Assembly (NCBI GenBank): GCA_947500005.1
Contig: CANMQJ010000019.1
Coordinates: forward strand, 1 to 64,000
DNA: 64,000 bases
Direction of reading: 5' to 3'
Origin: an uncultured Paracoccaceae bacterium
Lineage (GTDB): Bacteria > Pseudomonadota > Alphaproteobacteria > Rhodobacterales > Rhodobacteraceae
The notes beneath the pieces are model-generated. The model did no database searches. It worked only from the letters and a program-made list of their open reading frames with translations, and had not been told where the DNA came from. A program made the translations under genes and the position numbers. Below, in pieces: positions 8,622 to 17,284 of the stretch (the stretch's first letter is position 1; every line of letters starts with the position of its first letter).

Positions 8622-9010
8622 AAATGGCTGGGCCCAAACCGTCTCGGAGCAGGGAACCTACCATCGCCCTGATCAACATCGTCTTTCTGATGCTGGTCTT
8701 TTTCATGATCGCGGGCACGCTCGCCCCGCCGATGGACCGGTCGCTGTCGTTGGTTCGCGCGGCCGATCTCGACCCCCGCGACCCGCCCGATACGCTGGTG
8801 ATCCACAGCGATGGTACCCTTTGGCTGCGGGGAATCGAGCTGACCTCGGTCAGCGGCTTCATGGAACGGCTCGCCGACGACGACCGCAGCGCGGTGCGCA
8901 TCGTGCCGGACCGCGAACTGCCTGCGCGCGACCTGATGCGCCATGTGACCGAGATGCGCGCGCTGGGCGCAGAGCGCGTGTTCCTGGTGACGGAGAGGGC
9001 GCTCGAATGA
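8618..9010 (+). CDS. exbD: ExbD family protein, second copy
   Basis: The 130-residue product has a single N-terminal membrane segment (about 17-37). In the pore motif the usual aspartate is replaced: IALINIVFLMLVFFMIAG has N where the first copy has D. That aspartate is the proton-relay residue in ExbD and TolR, so this copy may play a structural rather than proton-conducting role, perhaps forming a heterodimer with the first copy. The start overlaps the end of the first exbD by 4 bp and its stop overlaps the tonB start. Confidence 0.88.
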   Translation: MKMAGPKPSRSREPTIALINIVFLMLVFFMIAGTLAPPMDRSLSLVRAADLDPRDPPDTLVIHSDGTLWLRGIELTSVSGFMERLADDDRSAVRIVPDRELPARDLMRHVTEMRALGAERVFLVTERALE

Positions 9011-10029
9011 TACGGACATCGCTTGGTGCCGCGATCGTGTGTTTCGCGGTGGCGCTGGTTCTGCACGCCGCACCGCTCGTTTCGACACCCGCATCGGATC
9101 CGGTCGAAACTGCCGGGGGCACAGAATCGACTCGGGCCGCGCTCGGTTCGTCATTCGCGGATCTCGCGGCGGGCGTCGCCACGCCTGTCCAACCGGAAGT
9201 GAGCGAACCGGATACACCGAGGATTGCCCCGCAGTCGGAACCGATCAGAATGGAGGCCGTCGACGAACCGCAGGCCGCGCCGATGCGTGATGCAATGGTA
9301 CCTCCGACCGAGAGCGAACCTGAACGAGCGACCGCTATAAAGCCAAAGACCTCAGCCGTGGCGAGAGCGGAGGCCCCGGCGAAACCGCCGGCGACCCCGC
9401 CGGTGCAGATGCCCAATAACGGTGCCGTCCCCGTCACGCCGCCCACCACGGCGTGGCAGACAGCGCAACCATCCCCGTCCCGGCCCACGCGGCAAGCACG
9501 CTCGCTGGAAACGATTGCACCCGTCCAGACCGCGCAACCTGCCGTGAACCGGCCAACGGAAGCCACAGTGCGTCCGGCTGCGCGCCCCGAGCGGGCCGCC
9601 CCACAGCGAAAAGGCGAGCCGATCGAAACCAGCGCCTCTGGGCCAGCGAAACCGACACAGCAACGCGCGGGCAATTCCAGCCGGAACGCGAAGAAGGGCA
9701 GTCAAACGGGCAACAGGCAGGCAGAGGCCGCGTCGCAAGGGGCTGGCGCGACGAGGGCCAACGGGAATGCCTCATTGTCGAATTACAAGGGCCAGGTATT
9801 CCGGCGGATCTCCCGTGCAAGGCGGGGCAGTGTCGATCTGCGGGGTGAGGTGCTGGTCACGCTGACCATTTCCGGCTCGGGCGGGTTGAGCGGCGTACGT
9901 GTCGCCCGAGGGTCCGGCTCGGGCCGGCTTGACAGTATCGCCCTGGCCCAGGTGAAACGAGCAGCGCCGTTTCCACCACCCCCGGACGGGCGCAGCCATA
10001 CATTCTCGGTCCGCATCAGCGGCAGGTAG
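9007..10029 (+). CDS. tonB: TonB family protein of the heme uptake locus
   Basis: The 340-residue product has an N-terminal membrane anchor (about residues 5-22), a long periplasmic linker rich in P, A, E, K and T (about 40-255) and a C-terminal TonB domain (about 258-340) with YKGQVFRRISRARR and GEVLVTLTISGSGGL. The start at 9007 overlaps the exbD stop (ATGA). A longer in-frame opening at 8821 lies inside exbD and is not used. It most likely couples the proton gradient sensed by ExbB and ExbD to HmuR. Its stop lies 9 bp from the convergent dppF stop, with no clear terminator between them. Confidence 0.9.
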   Translation: MIRTSLGAAIVCFAVALVLHAAPLVSTPASDPVETAGGTESTRAALGSSFADLAAGVATPVQPEVSEPDTPRIAPQSEPIRMEAVDEPQAAPMRDAMVPPTESEPERATAIKPKTSAVARAEAPAKPPATPPVQMPNNGAVPVTPPTTAWQTAQPSPSRPTRQARSLETIAPVQTAQPAVNRPTEATVRPAARPERAAPQRKGEPIETSASGPAKPTQQRAGNSSRNAKKGSQTGNRQAEAASQGAGATRANGNASLSNYKGQVFRRISRARRGSVDLRGEVLVTLTISGSGGLSGVRVARGSGSGRLDSIALAQVKRAAPFPPPPDGRSHTFSVRISGR

Positions 10030-10038
10030 GAGCAGAGC

Positions 10039-11031
10039 CTAAGCGATGGCAGCGTCGGGGTAATGGCAGGCCACGTGCTGCCCCGGTGCATTTTCGACCA
10101 GTTCGGGGCGGTCCTGCGCGCATCTGTCCGTCGCGATGGGACAGCGGGTGCGAAACGGGCAGCCCGAGGGCGGGTCGATCGGGCTGGGCACGTCGCCCTT
10201 CAGGATCACGCGATCCCGCCGCGCGGTGGGGTCGGGCAGGGGAACCGCCGAAAGCAGCGCCTTGGTATAGGGATGGCAGGGCCGCGAGAACAGCGTGTCG
10301 CGGTCGGCCAGTTCCATGATACGGCCCAGATACATGACCGCGACCCTGTCACTGAGATGCTCGACCACCGCCAGGTCATGGCTGATGAACAGCATGGCCA
10401 AACCAAGGTCACGTTGCAGGCGCATCAGCAGGTTGATGATCTGGGCCTGCACCGAGACGTCAAGGGCCGACACGGCCTCGTCGCAGATGATGAACTCGGG
10501 TTCGGATGCCAGCGCGCGCGCGATGCAGATGCGCTGTCGTTGCCCGCCCGAGAACTGGTGCGGCATCCGGTCCATCGTGTCGGGTGCCAGCCCTACGGTT
10601 TCCAGCAATCCCGCCACACGGGCCTTTCGCGCGGCACGGTTGGTCAGGATACCGTGGCTGCGCAGCGGTTCGGAAACCAGCGCCTCGACATTCATGCGGG
10701 GGTTGAGGCTTGAAAACGGATCCTGGAAGACGATGTTCAGACGCCTGCGAAACGGCTTGAGGCGGCTTTCCGGCAGCCCGTCGATACGTTCGCCTTCAAG
10801 CAGCAATTCGCCCGAGGTGAGGTCGAGCAATCGCGCCACGCAGCGACCGACCGTGGATTTTCCGCAGCCCGATTCGCCCACCAGAGAGAGCGTTTCGCCC
10901 CGTTGAACGGCGAAACTGACACCGTCCACCGCCTTGACGTGGTTTACCGTGCGCCCCAGCACCCCGCCCGAGATCGGGAAATACTTGCGAAGATCGCGGG
11001 CCTCGACCAGGGGTGTGGTGTCCTGTGTCAT
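10039..11031 (-). CDS. dppF: Peptide ABC transporter ATP-binding protein (DppF/OppF type)
   Basis: The 330-residue product has Walker A GESGCGKST, signature FSGGQRQR and Walker B FIICDEAVSALD, followed by the C-terminal oligopeptide/dipeptide transporter extension with the cysteine pattern CPFRTRCPIATDRC. The start at 11031 (MTQDTTPLVEARDL) leaves a 1-bp gap after the dppD stop; an ATG at 11040 would overlap. It is the last gene of the leftward peptide operon and pairs with the DppD-type ATPase. Confidence 0.92.
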   Translation of the reverse strand: MTQDTTPLVEARDLRKYFPISGGVLGRTVNHVKAVDGVSFAVQRGETLSLVGESGCGKSTVGRCVARLLDLTSGELLLEGERIDGLPESRLKPFRRRLNIVFQDPFSSLNPRMNVEALVSEPLRSHGILTNRAARKARVAGLLETVGLAPDTMDRMPHQFSGGQRQRICIARALASEPEFIICDEAVSALDVSVQAQIINLLMRLQRDLGLAMLFISHDLAVVEHLSDRVAVMYLGRIMELADRDTLFSRPCHPYTKALLSAVPLPDPTARRDRVILKGDVPSPIDPPSGCPFRTRCPIATDRCAQDRPELVENAPGQHVACHYPDAAIA

Positions 11032-11032
11032 G

Positions 11033-12031
11033 TCACGCATTCTCGGCGGCCTTGTCCCTTGGTGCGAAATGGCAGGCGGCGAAGTGACCGGTCGCCTTTT
11101 CCTGGAGTGCGGGGTCGATGCGTGCGCAGACTGCTTCGGCCCGGGGGCAGCGCGGGGCAAAGACGCAGCCTTGCAGCGACTGGGTCAGGTCAGGCACGCG
11201 GCCAGGGATCTCGGCGAGTTCCGCCGGTCCGTCACCACCGTGCGCACGGCCGAGTTTCGGAACAGCGTTCATCAATCCGACGGTATAGGGATGCCTCGGC
11301 GTGGCGAAGAGGTCGGTGACGTTGGCCTCTTCGACCTTGCGGCCGGCATACATCACAAGAACACGCTCCGCGAATTCGGCCACGACGCCCAGGTCATGGG
11401 TGATCAGAAGGATTGCGGTTCCAGTGCGTTCACGCAGATCCCGCAAGAGGTCGAGGATCTGCGCCTGGATTGTCACGTCGAGCGCGGTGGTCGGTTCGTC
11501 CGCGATGAGCAGCGCCGGGTTGCAGGCCAGCGCCATGGCGATCATGGCGCGCTGCCGCATCCCGCCGGAAAGCTGATGGGGATACTCATCGACGCGCTTG
11601 TCGGGAGAAGGGATGCCGACCAGCGTCAGCATCTCGATGGCGCGCTTGCGGGCCTGTTGCGGATCGCTCTCGGTGTGCAGGCGCAGCGCCTCGCCGATCT
11701 GGCGCCCGATGGTGTAAACGGGGTTGAGCGAGGACATCGGCTCCTGGAAGATCATGCCGATTTCGCCCCCCCGCAGCCTTCGCATCTCGCGTTCGGACTT
11801 GAGCGCCAGATCCTCGCCGCGAAACTGCACCTTGCCCGCGATCTTGCCCGGCGGCGTAGGCAAAAGACGCAGGATCGACATAGAGGTGACCGATTTGCCG
11901 CAGCCCGACTCGCCGACGATGGCCAGCGCCTCGCCCCGGTCGATTGAGAAGGACAGGCCATCCACCGCGCGATTCACGCCGCGATCGGTCTGGAAATGGA
12001 CCTGAAGATCTGAGACTTCGAGAAGCTTCAT
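11033..12031 (-). CDS. dppD: Peptide ABC transporter ATP-binding protein (DppD/OppD type)
   Basis: The 332-residue product has Walker A GESGCGKSV, signature LSGGMRQR, Walker B LLIADEPTTALD and the C-terminal OppD extension with a cysteine cluster (CVFAPRCPRAEAVC). The start at 12031 (MKLLEVSDLQVHF) follows the dppC stop by four bases; an in-frame extension to 12085 would overlap dppC. It forms the ATPase heterodimer with the downstream dppF product. Confidence 0.93.
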   Translation of the reverse strand: MKLLEVSDLQVHFQTDRGVNRAVDGLSFSIDRGEALAIVGESGCGKSVTSMSILRLLPTPPGKIAGKVQFRGEDLALKSEREMRRLRGGEIGMIFQEPMSSLNPVYTIGRQIGEALRLHTESDPQQARKRAIEMLTLVGIPSPDKRVDEYPHQLSGGMRQRAMIAMALACNPALLIADEPTTALDVTIQAQILDLLRDLRERTGTAILLITHDLGVVAEFAERVLVMYAGRKVEEANVTDLFATPRHPYTVGLMNAVPKLGRAHGGDGPAELAEIPGRVPDLTQSLQGCVFAPRCPRAEAVCARIDPALQEKATGHFAACHFAPRDKAAENA

Positions 12032-12035
12032 GCCG

Positions 12036-12950
12036 TCAAACCCTCTTGGCCAGCCGCGGATCGACCGCGTCGCGCAGTCCGTCACCCAGCAGGTTCACGG
12101 CCAGCACGGTGAGGGAGAGGAAGATCGCCGGAAAGAAGACGATATTCGGTTTCACCTGCCACAATGCGCGTCCCTCGGCCATGATGTTGCCCCAGGACGG
12201 GATCGAGGTCGGCAGGCCCGCTCCGATGAAGGACAGGATCGCCTCGGTGATCATGGCCGAGGCACAAATATAGGTCGCCTGCACCGTGATCGGGGCCAGC
12301 GTGTTGGGCAGGATGTGCTGCCGGATGATGCCGAGCCTGGAGGTGCCGCAGGCAACGGCGGCCTCGACATAAGCCAGTTCGCGCACGGAGAGCACCGCCG
12401 ACCGGGTCAGCCGTGCCACGCGCGGGATCTCGGCCAAGGTGATGGCGAGGATGACGTTGAAGATCGACCCGCCCCGCATCAGTGTCATCAGCGCGATAGC
12501 GAGCAGGATCGCGGGGATCGACATCATCCCGTCCATGACCCGCATGATGATACCGTCGGCCCATCGGGTGAACCCGGCGACCAGCCCGATCACCATGCCT
12601 ACCGCCGAGGCGAGCAATGCGACGCCAAGGCCCACGATTAGGGATACCCGGGCACCGTAGACGCAGCGGGAAAAGATGTCCCGACCCAGCATATCCGTGC
12701 CGAACAGCGCTTCGGCCGAAGGTGGCCTGACCCGTTGCGCGGGGTTCAGTGCAGCGGGATCCTGGTTGGCGATCAGCGGCGCAAAGACCGCCATCAGCAC
12801 CACAGCGCCCAAGAGTATCCCGCCAAGCCACATGGTCGGGTGCCGGCGGATCGAGCGCAGGAGCGCCGAGCGTTGTGGCGGGACGGCCAGAATGGCGGGC
12901 ATTGGCTTGGCTGCCGCGAACTTGTGTGGATCGTCAGGGAAATCGGTCAA
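12036..12950 (-). CDS. dppC: Peptide ABC transporter permease (DppC type)
   Basis: The 304-residue product is the second membrane subunit of the peptide importer: an N-terminal OppC-type segment (ALLRSIRRHPTMWLGG), a hydrophobic segment, the FGTDMLGRDIFSRCVYGARVS motif and the BPD permease domain with an EAAVACGTS loop. I prefer the TTG start at 12950 because GAGG lies eight bases upstream and it overlaps the dppB stop (TTGA). The first in-frame ATG is at 12902 and would remove 16 residues. Confidence 0.9.
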   Translation of the reverse strand: MTDFPDDPHKFAAAKPMPAILAVPPQRSALLRSIRRHPTMWLGGILLGAVVLMAVFAPLIANQDPAALNPAQRVRPPSAEALFGTDMLGRDIFSRCVYGARVSLIVGLGVALLASAVGMVIGLVAGFTRWADGIIMRVMDGMMSIPAILLAIALMTLMRGGSIFNVILAITLAEIPRVARLTRSAVLSVRELAYVEAAVACGTSRLGIIRQHILPNTLAPITVQATYICASAMITEAILSFIGAGLPTSIPSWGNIMAEGRALWQVKPNIVFFPAIFLSLTVLAVNLLGDGLRDAVDPRLAKRV

Positions 12951-13888
12951 TATCGGATCCTCGGGTCGATCACTGTATAGCTGAGGTCGATCAACAGGTT
13001 GATCAGCACGTAGACGAAGCTGAAGATCAGGATCACCGCCTGGATCACCGGGTAGTCGCGGCGCAGGATGCTGTCGACGATCAGCCGCCCAAGACCGGGC
13101 AGGGCAAAGACGCTTTCGATCACCACGGCTCCGCTGATGACCAGGGCGATGCCGATGCCGACAACCGTGACGATGGGCACGGACGCGTTGCGCAACGCAT
13201 GTACGAAAAGAACGGAGGTCTCGGAGACACCCTTGCCGCGTGCCGTACGGATGTAATCCTGTTGCAGGATCTCCAGCATCGTGGCCCGCGTGATGCGCGC
13301 GATGATCGCGATGTAGAAGGTCGCCAGCGTGAAGGCCGGCAAGAGCAGGCTGCGCAGCCACGGCCAAGGGCCTTCGGAAAACGGTGTATAGCCCTGCACC
13401 GGTAGCCAGCCGAGTTTCAGGGCAAGGGTCCAGGCCAGCACGTAGCCGATGACGAAGACGGGGACGGAAAAGCCCAGCACGGCGAACAGCATGATCGCCC
13501 GGTCGACGAACTGCCCGTGTTTCCACGCGGCCAGAACACCCAGCGGGACCGCGATCGCGATGGCAATGACCATGGTGACCACCATCAGCGACAGGGTGGG
13601 TTCCACCCTCTGCGCAATCATGGTCGAGACCGGAAGTTGGGTGAAGATCGAGGTGCCGAAATCCCCCTGAAGTACCCCAGTGGACCATTCGAGGAAGCGC
13701 ACGGGAAAGCTTCGGTCGAGGCCCAGATCGGTGCGGATCGCCTCGATCTCGGCTTGGGTCGCCTGATCGCCTGCGAGGATCGCCGCCGGGTCGCCGGGGG
13801 TGATGTAGAGCAGGCTGAAGACGAAGAGCATCACGAAGGCCACCACCGGGATGGTCGCGAGGATGCGGCGGAGGATGTAGCTTGCCAT
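12947..13888 (-). CDS. dppB: Peptide ABC transporter permease (DppB type)
   Basis: The 313-residue product is the first membrane subunit of the importer. It starts with the typical MASYILRRILATIPVV segment, carries LLYITPGDPAAILAGDQAT and the GVLQGDFGTSIFTQLPVS motif, and has a BPD permease domain with the ARGKGVSE ATPase-contact loop. The gene follows the binding-protein gene by about 80 bp and is coupled to dppC. Confidence 0.92.
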   Translation of the reverse strand: MASYILRRILATIPVVAFVMLFVFSLLYITPGDPAAILAGDQATQAEIEAIRTDLGLDRSFPVRFLEWSTGVLQGDFGTSIFTQLPVSTMIAQRVEPTLSLMVVTMVIAIAIAVPLGVLAAWKHGQFVDRAIMLFAVLGFSVPVFVIGYVLAWTLALKLGWLPVQGYTPFSEGPWPWLRSLLLPAFTLATFYIAIIARITRATMLEILQQDYIRTARGKGVSETSVLFVHALRNASVPIVTVVGIGIALVISGAVVIESVFALPGLGRLIVDSILRRDYPVIQAVILIFSFVYVLINLLIDLSYTVIDPRIRY

Positions 13889-13967
13889 CGGTGGCGGGGG
13901 GTCCTCTTGACGGGGTCCGGTTCAGTGTCGTGCGGCGGTGGTCCGCCACACGACATGACGTGCGCCG

Positions 13968-15548
13968 TCAGGCGCGGCGGATGTTCCAGAACATGTCGAC
14001 CGAGCCTTGAAGCGCGCCTTGAAGGTCTGCCCGAACTGCCCCCGAGCGGTAGGACAGGCCCAACGGAAGGGTCGGCACCTGGTCGATCGCGCGGTTCTGC
14101 ACGTCGAGGTAGATCCTGGCTGCTTCCTCATCATTGGTGGCGCCAAGCCAGTCGACGACGAGTTGCTCCATCGTCTCGTCCTTGTACCAGCCCCACCAGC
14201 CCGAATCGCCCAGCCCGCGGGTGGTGGCGTTGGTCGCCGGGTTGTTGATCGAGATCGCCGGCCAGTTGGTCGCGGCGAGGTTCCAACCGCCATTCTCCAC
14301 CGATTCCTTGGAGACGCGCCGCTGCACGACGGTGCCCCAGTCGGTTTCGACCAAGTCGACGTTGAAGCCGATCTTTTCCAGCAGGTCCGCTGCCAGCAGG
14401 CCGTGAGGGTGAATCGACGCGATGTCGGTCGGGTTCAGGATAACGACCGGTTCGCCATTGTATCCCGCATCCATCACGGCCTGTTTGGCCGCCTCGATGT
14501 CGAGGCTGTTGATGATGCCTTCGCCCACCTCCTCGACACCCGGTGTGCCGCATGGGAAGAGCGCGAGGCATTGTTCGCGGTCGGCCTCGTTCGCGGCGAC
14601 CGATTGCAGGAAGGGCACCTGGTCCACGGCCTTCATTACCGCGCGCCTGATCTCGACATTGTCGAAGGGCGGAATCAGGTGGTTGAAGCGGATCACGTGC
14701 ATCACGCCATAGGGATCGGTGCGGTGCAGGTTCACGTCCGGATGCACCTCGAGGATCGGTTGCAGATCGGTCAGGACCGAGCCCAGCCAATCGACCTCGC
14801 CGGCCTGAATGGCGGCGATGGCGGTGGCGTCGTCAGGGATGATCTGCCATTCCAGACGATCAAAGTGCACCTGTTTGCCCCCCGAAGTCCATTCCGGCGC
14901 ACCCTCGCGCGGCACATAATCCGCGAATTTCTCGTAGACCACACGGTCGCCCGAAACATATTCATCCGCTATGAACCGGAAGGGCCCCGAGCCCACCATT
15001 TCGGTAATCTGGGTCTGCGGGTCAGTGCTGGCCAACCTTTCCGGCATCATCATCGCGGGTCGCGAATGCGGCTTGCCGATAGCGTCCAGCAGCGGCCCGA
15101 AGGGACGGGTCAGCTTGATCACGATGGTCTTGTCGTCGGCATGACCGAAGGACTCGGTCGCCGCGTTCAGCGCCTGGCCGAACGGGTCGCGCTGGGCCCA
15201 GCGGGCAAGGCTGGCGGCGCAATCCTGCGCACGCACCGGCTCTCCATCGTGGAATTTCAGCCCGTCGCGCAGCGTGATCCGCCATTCCAGCCCATCATCC
15301 GAGACGGTGTGGCCTGCGGCCATCTGCGGCTGCGGTACCTGGTTCGCATCCACACCATAGAGCGTGTCGAAAACGCAGTATCCATGCGTCACCGAAACCG
15401 CGGCAGGTGTAAAGATCGGATCGAGCACGGTCAGGTTCGACGCCGGAACGTATTTCAGGACCTTGCTGTCACCGGTCTGGCCGAAGGCAGGCAGCGACAG
15501 AAGCGGCGAGGCTGCGGCCGCTCCGAGTAATGTGCGACGTTTGATCAT
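13968..15548 (-). CDS. dppA: Peptide/oligopeptide ABC transporter substrate-binding protein
   Basis: The 526-residue product is a family 5 (SBP_bac_5) periplasmic binding protein, with the usual FHDGEPVRAQD and GSGPFRFIADEY motifs. The start at 15548 has GAGGAAG close upstream. The N-terminus KRRTLLGAAAASPLLSLPAFG looks like a twin-arginine or ordinary Sec signal with cleavage near residue 23. The specific ligand is unknown; linkage to an M81 peptidase suggests a peptide or modified peptide. Confidence 0.9.
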   Translation of the reverse strand: MIKRRTLLGAAAASPLLSLPAFGQTGDSKVLKYVPASNLTVLDPIFTPAAVSVTHGYCVFDTLYGVDANQVPQPQMAAGHTVSDDGLEWRITLRDGLKFHDGEPVRAQDCAASLARWAQRDPFGQALNAATESFGHADDKTIVIKLTRPFGPLLDAIGKPHSRPAMMMPERLASTDPQTQITEMVGSGPFRFIADEYVSGDRVVYEKFADYVPREGAPEWTSGGKQVHFDRLEWQIIPDDATAIAAIQAGEVDWLGSVLTDLQPILEVHPDVNLHRTDPYGVMHVIRFNHLIPPFDNVEIRRAVMKAVDQVPFLQSVAANEADREQCLALFPCGTPGVEEVGEGIINSLDIEAAKQAVMDAGYNGEPVVILNPTDIASIHPHGLLAADLLEKIGFNVDLVETDWGTVVQRRVSKESVENGGWNLAATNWPAISINNPATNATTRGLGDSGWWGWYKDETMEQLVVDWLGATNDEEAARIYLDVQNRAIDQVPTLPLGLSYRSGAVRADLQGALQGSVDMFWNIRRA

Positions 15549-15600
15549 GGGTCTTCCTCTCTGTTGCGATGAGCGGTTCGGCCGCGAATTATCGTTATTG

Positions 15601-17085
15601 TTACAGGTGATCCGGACTTTGCATGTCATCGGCCGGCCAATAGGGCCGCTTGCGGTTCTTCCACGCGACATCCTGAAGGCGCAGCGGTGTTCCGCCCGGG
15701 CCTTGAAGAGCGATGAAAGTGACGTCGTCAGACAGCAGTTTTCGGAAATTCATAAGGTTCTTGAACGAGACCAACCGGCAGCCCGATACATCAATCCCGC
15801 AGGCGGCATAGTGTTCGTCGGTATGTTCGTAGATGGCGTGACTCGCGCAGAGAAGGCGCAAGCCACCCGTCCGGAGGACAGCCGAGGGGCCAAGCGTTAC
15901 CTCGACATTGGCGATGGGCCCGCCCTTGTAGGTGAAACGGCCGTCATGCAGGCTTTCAACCGTGGCAGTCAGGGTCACCGGATCGTGCCAGCGCGTATCC
16001 AGCCAGGCGCCGACCTGGAATTCGGCCTCGACCCCTTCGCCAAGTTCGAAGGCGCGTTTCGCCGTGTTAGGGTCATAAATGCTGAGGGCCGAGGGCACTT
16101 GGGGCGCATGTTTCAGGATCGCGGAAAGGAGCGCGGGAGAGTCGCCCGCCGATCCGCCGCCGATACTGTCCGGCGCGTCGATCAGGAGCACGGTGCGTAC
16201 GTCCATCGCCAGTGCCGCGGTTACTGCCTCCTCAGGCGTCATGGCGTCCAGTTCGAAGGCATGTCGCCGCTGCCACATCGCGTCGAGAATGTCCTGCGCC
16301 GCGGTATCGGCGCCCGCCGGGTCGCCATCGGTGACGGCAAGGCCGGTAATCCCCACATCCGCCATGTCGAGCCATGGCTGTACCGGAAAGTAACTCACGC
16401 TCAAGGCGCGGCCTTGCGCCTCCATGGCGCGCGCCTCGGCCGCGACCTCGGCCATTGGCGCGCCGGGCAAGGTTGCGCCGCCCAGCACGGGCACGATGGC
16501 GTTGTATTTCTGGATCCGCGTTACAGGCGCAATCTCGCCGCGCAACGTCCGCACAAGAAGGGATGCCGCCTTGCTGCCCGTTTCGAAGGCATCGACATGG
16601 GGATAGGTCTCGTAGCCCACGAGAATATCGGCTGCCTCTGCCATCCGGGCGGAGACATGGGCATGCAGATCAAGGCTTGCCGCGATGGGCACGTCCGGGC
16701 CGACCACCTCGCGCAGGCGGGTCAGGAGGGCGCCCTCGGGATCCTTCTCCTTGCCGCAGATCATGGCGCCATGAAGCGCGAGAAAGACCCCATCGAGCGG
16801 TAAGGCAGCTTTCACGTCGTCGACGATCCGCGCCATCGTGTCCTGAAAGAAGGACTCCTCGACATGCCCGCCTGCGCCGCCCTTGGTCGCGAGGACGGGC
16901 ACCAACCCGCATCCTGCATCTTGAAGCACACCAATGCCGCCGGCCAGTGCGGTTTTCTTGCCCTCTGACCGGGAAACGAGTTCCTGCCCGGTCCACAGTC
17001 CCTTGCGTTCGAAATCCTCTCGGGTCTCGATCCGGAGCGACAGGCTGTTTCCCTCGTATTCGAAGCTGGCGATGGCGACACGCAA
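15601..17085 (-). CDS. M81 family metallopeptidase (MlrC / microcystinase C type)
   Basis: The 494-residue product belongs to the M81 family, named for MlrC, which cleaves linearised microcystin peptides. Recognisable segments are the N-terminal RVAIASFEYEGNSLS, the metal-binding LALHGAM and SLDLHAHVS motifs, and the C-terminal MlrC domain with VLLIDAPDSIGGGSAGDS. No signal peptide is seen, so it is cytoplasmic. I choose the TTG start at 17085 because GGGGGAA lies just upstream and the protein then begins at the conserved strand; a start at 17154 is possible. It is the first gene of the operon with dppABCDF, so it probably acts on the imported compound. Confidence 0.9.
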   Translation of the reverse strand: MRVAIASFEYEGNSLSLRIETREDFERKGLWTGQELVSRSEGKKTALAGGIGVLQDAGCGLVPVLATKGGAGGHVEESFFQDTMARIVDDVKAALPLDGVFLALHGAMICGKEKDPEGALLTRLREVVGPDVPIAASLDLHAHVSARMAEAADILVGYETYPHVDAFETGSKAASLLVRTLRGEIAPVTRIQKYNAIVPVLGGATLPGAPMAEVAAEARAMEAQGRALSVSYFPVQPWLDMADVGITGLAVTDGDPAGADTAAQDILDAMWQRRHAFELDAMTPEEAVTAALAMDVRTVLLIDAPDSIGGGSAGDSPALLSAILKHAPQVPSALSIYDPNTAKRAFELGEGVEAEFQVGAWLDTRWHDPVTLTATVESLHDGRFTYKGGPIANVEVTLGPSAVLRTGGLRLLCASHAIYEHTDEHYAACGIDVSGCRLVSFKNLMNFRKLLSDDVTFIALQGPGGTPLRLQDVAWKNRKRPYWPADDMQSPDHL

Positions 17086-17192
17086 CGGAATTCCCCCGTA
17101 TTCTTTGCTTTTCGTGCCGCGGGGTTCGAGAGGAGGTCCGACTTGACCGACCAATCAGCGAAAAACTTGTGCGACAGAATGTCCATGGATAG

Positions 17193-17206
17193 AGTTACCG
17201 GTAACT
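17193..17206. promoter_or_regulatory. Palindromic operator AGTTACCGGTAACT between M81 gene and LacI regulator
   Basis: A perfect 14-bp palindrome, AGTTACCGGTAACT, lies 108 bp upstream of the M81 peptidase start and 79 bp upstream of the LacI-family gene. The core GTTACCGGTAAC with a central CG step is the kind of operator bound by LacI-family repressors of the GntR (gluconate) branch. It is well placed to control both divergent transcripts, including autoregulation of the regulator. Confidence 0.75.
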
Positions 17207-17284
17207 ATATCCTTGTCAATGCCGTTGCCGCCAAGCCGTTCCCAACGCGGTTCGCCGTCACCGGCAGGAACGCCCGGGTTGCCT

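Noticed and set aside
7478..9217. Minus-strand frame of 579 codons opposite exbB, exbD and tonB
   Set aside because: It is antisense to four overlapping genes with clear family motifs and contains no recognisable domain.
14007..15530. Plus-strand frame of 507 codons opposite the Dpp binding protein gene
   Set aside because: It is antisense to a complete SBP_bac_5 gene with signal peptide and ribosome binding site.
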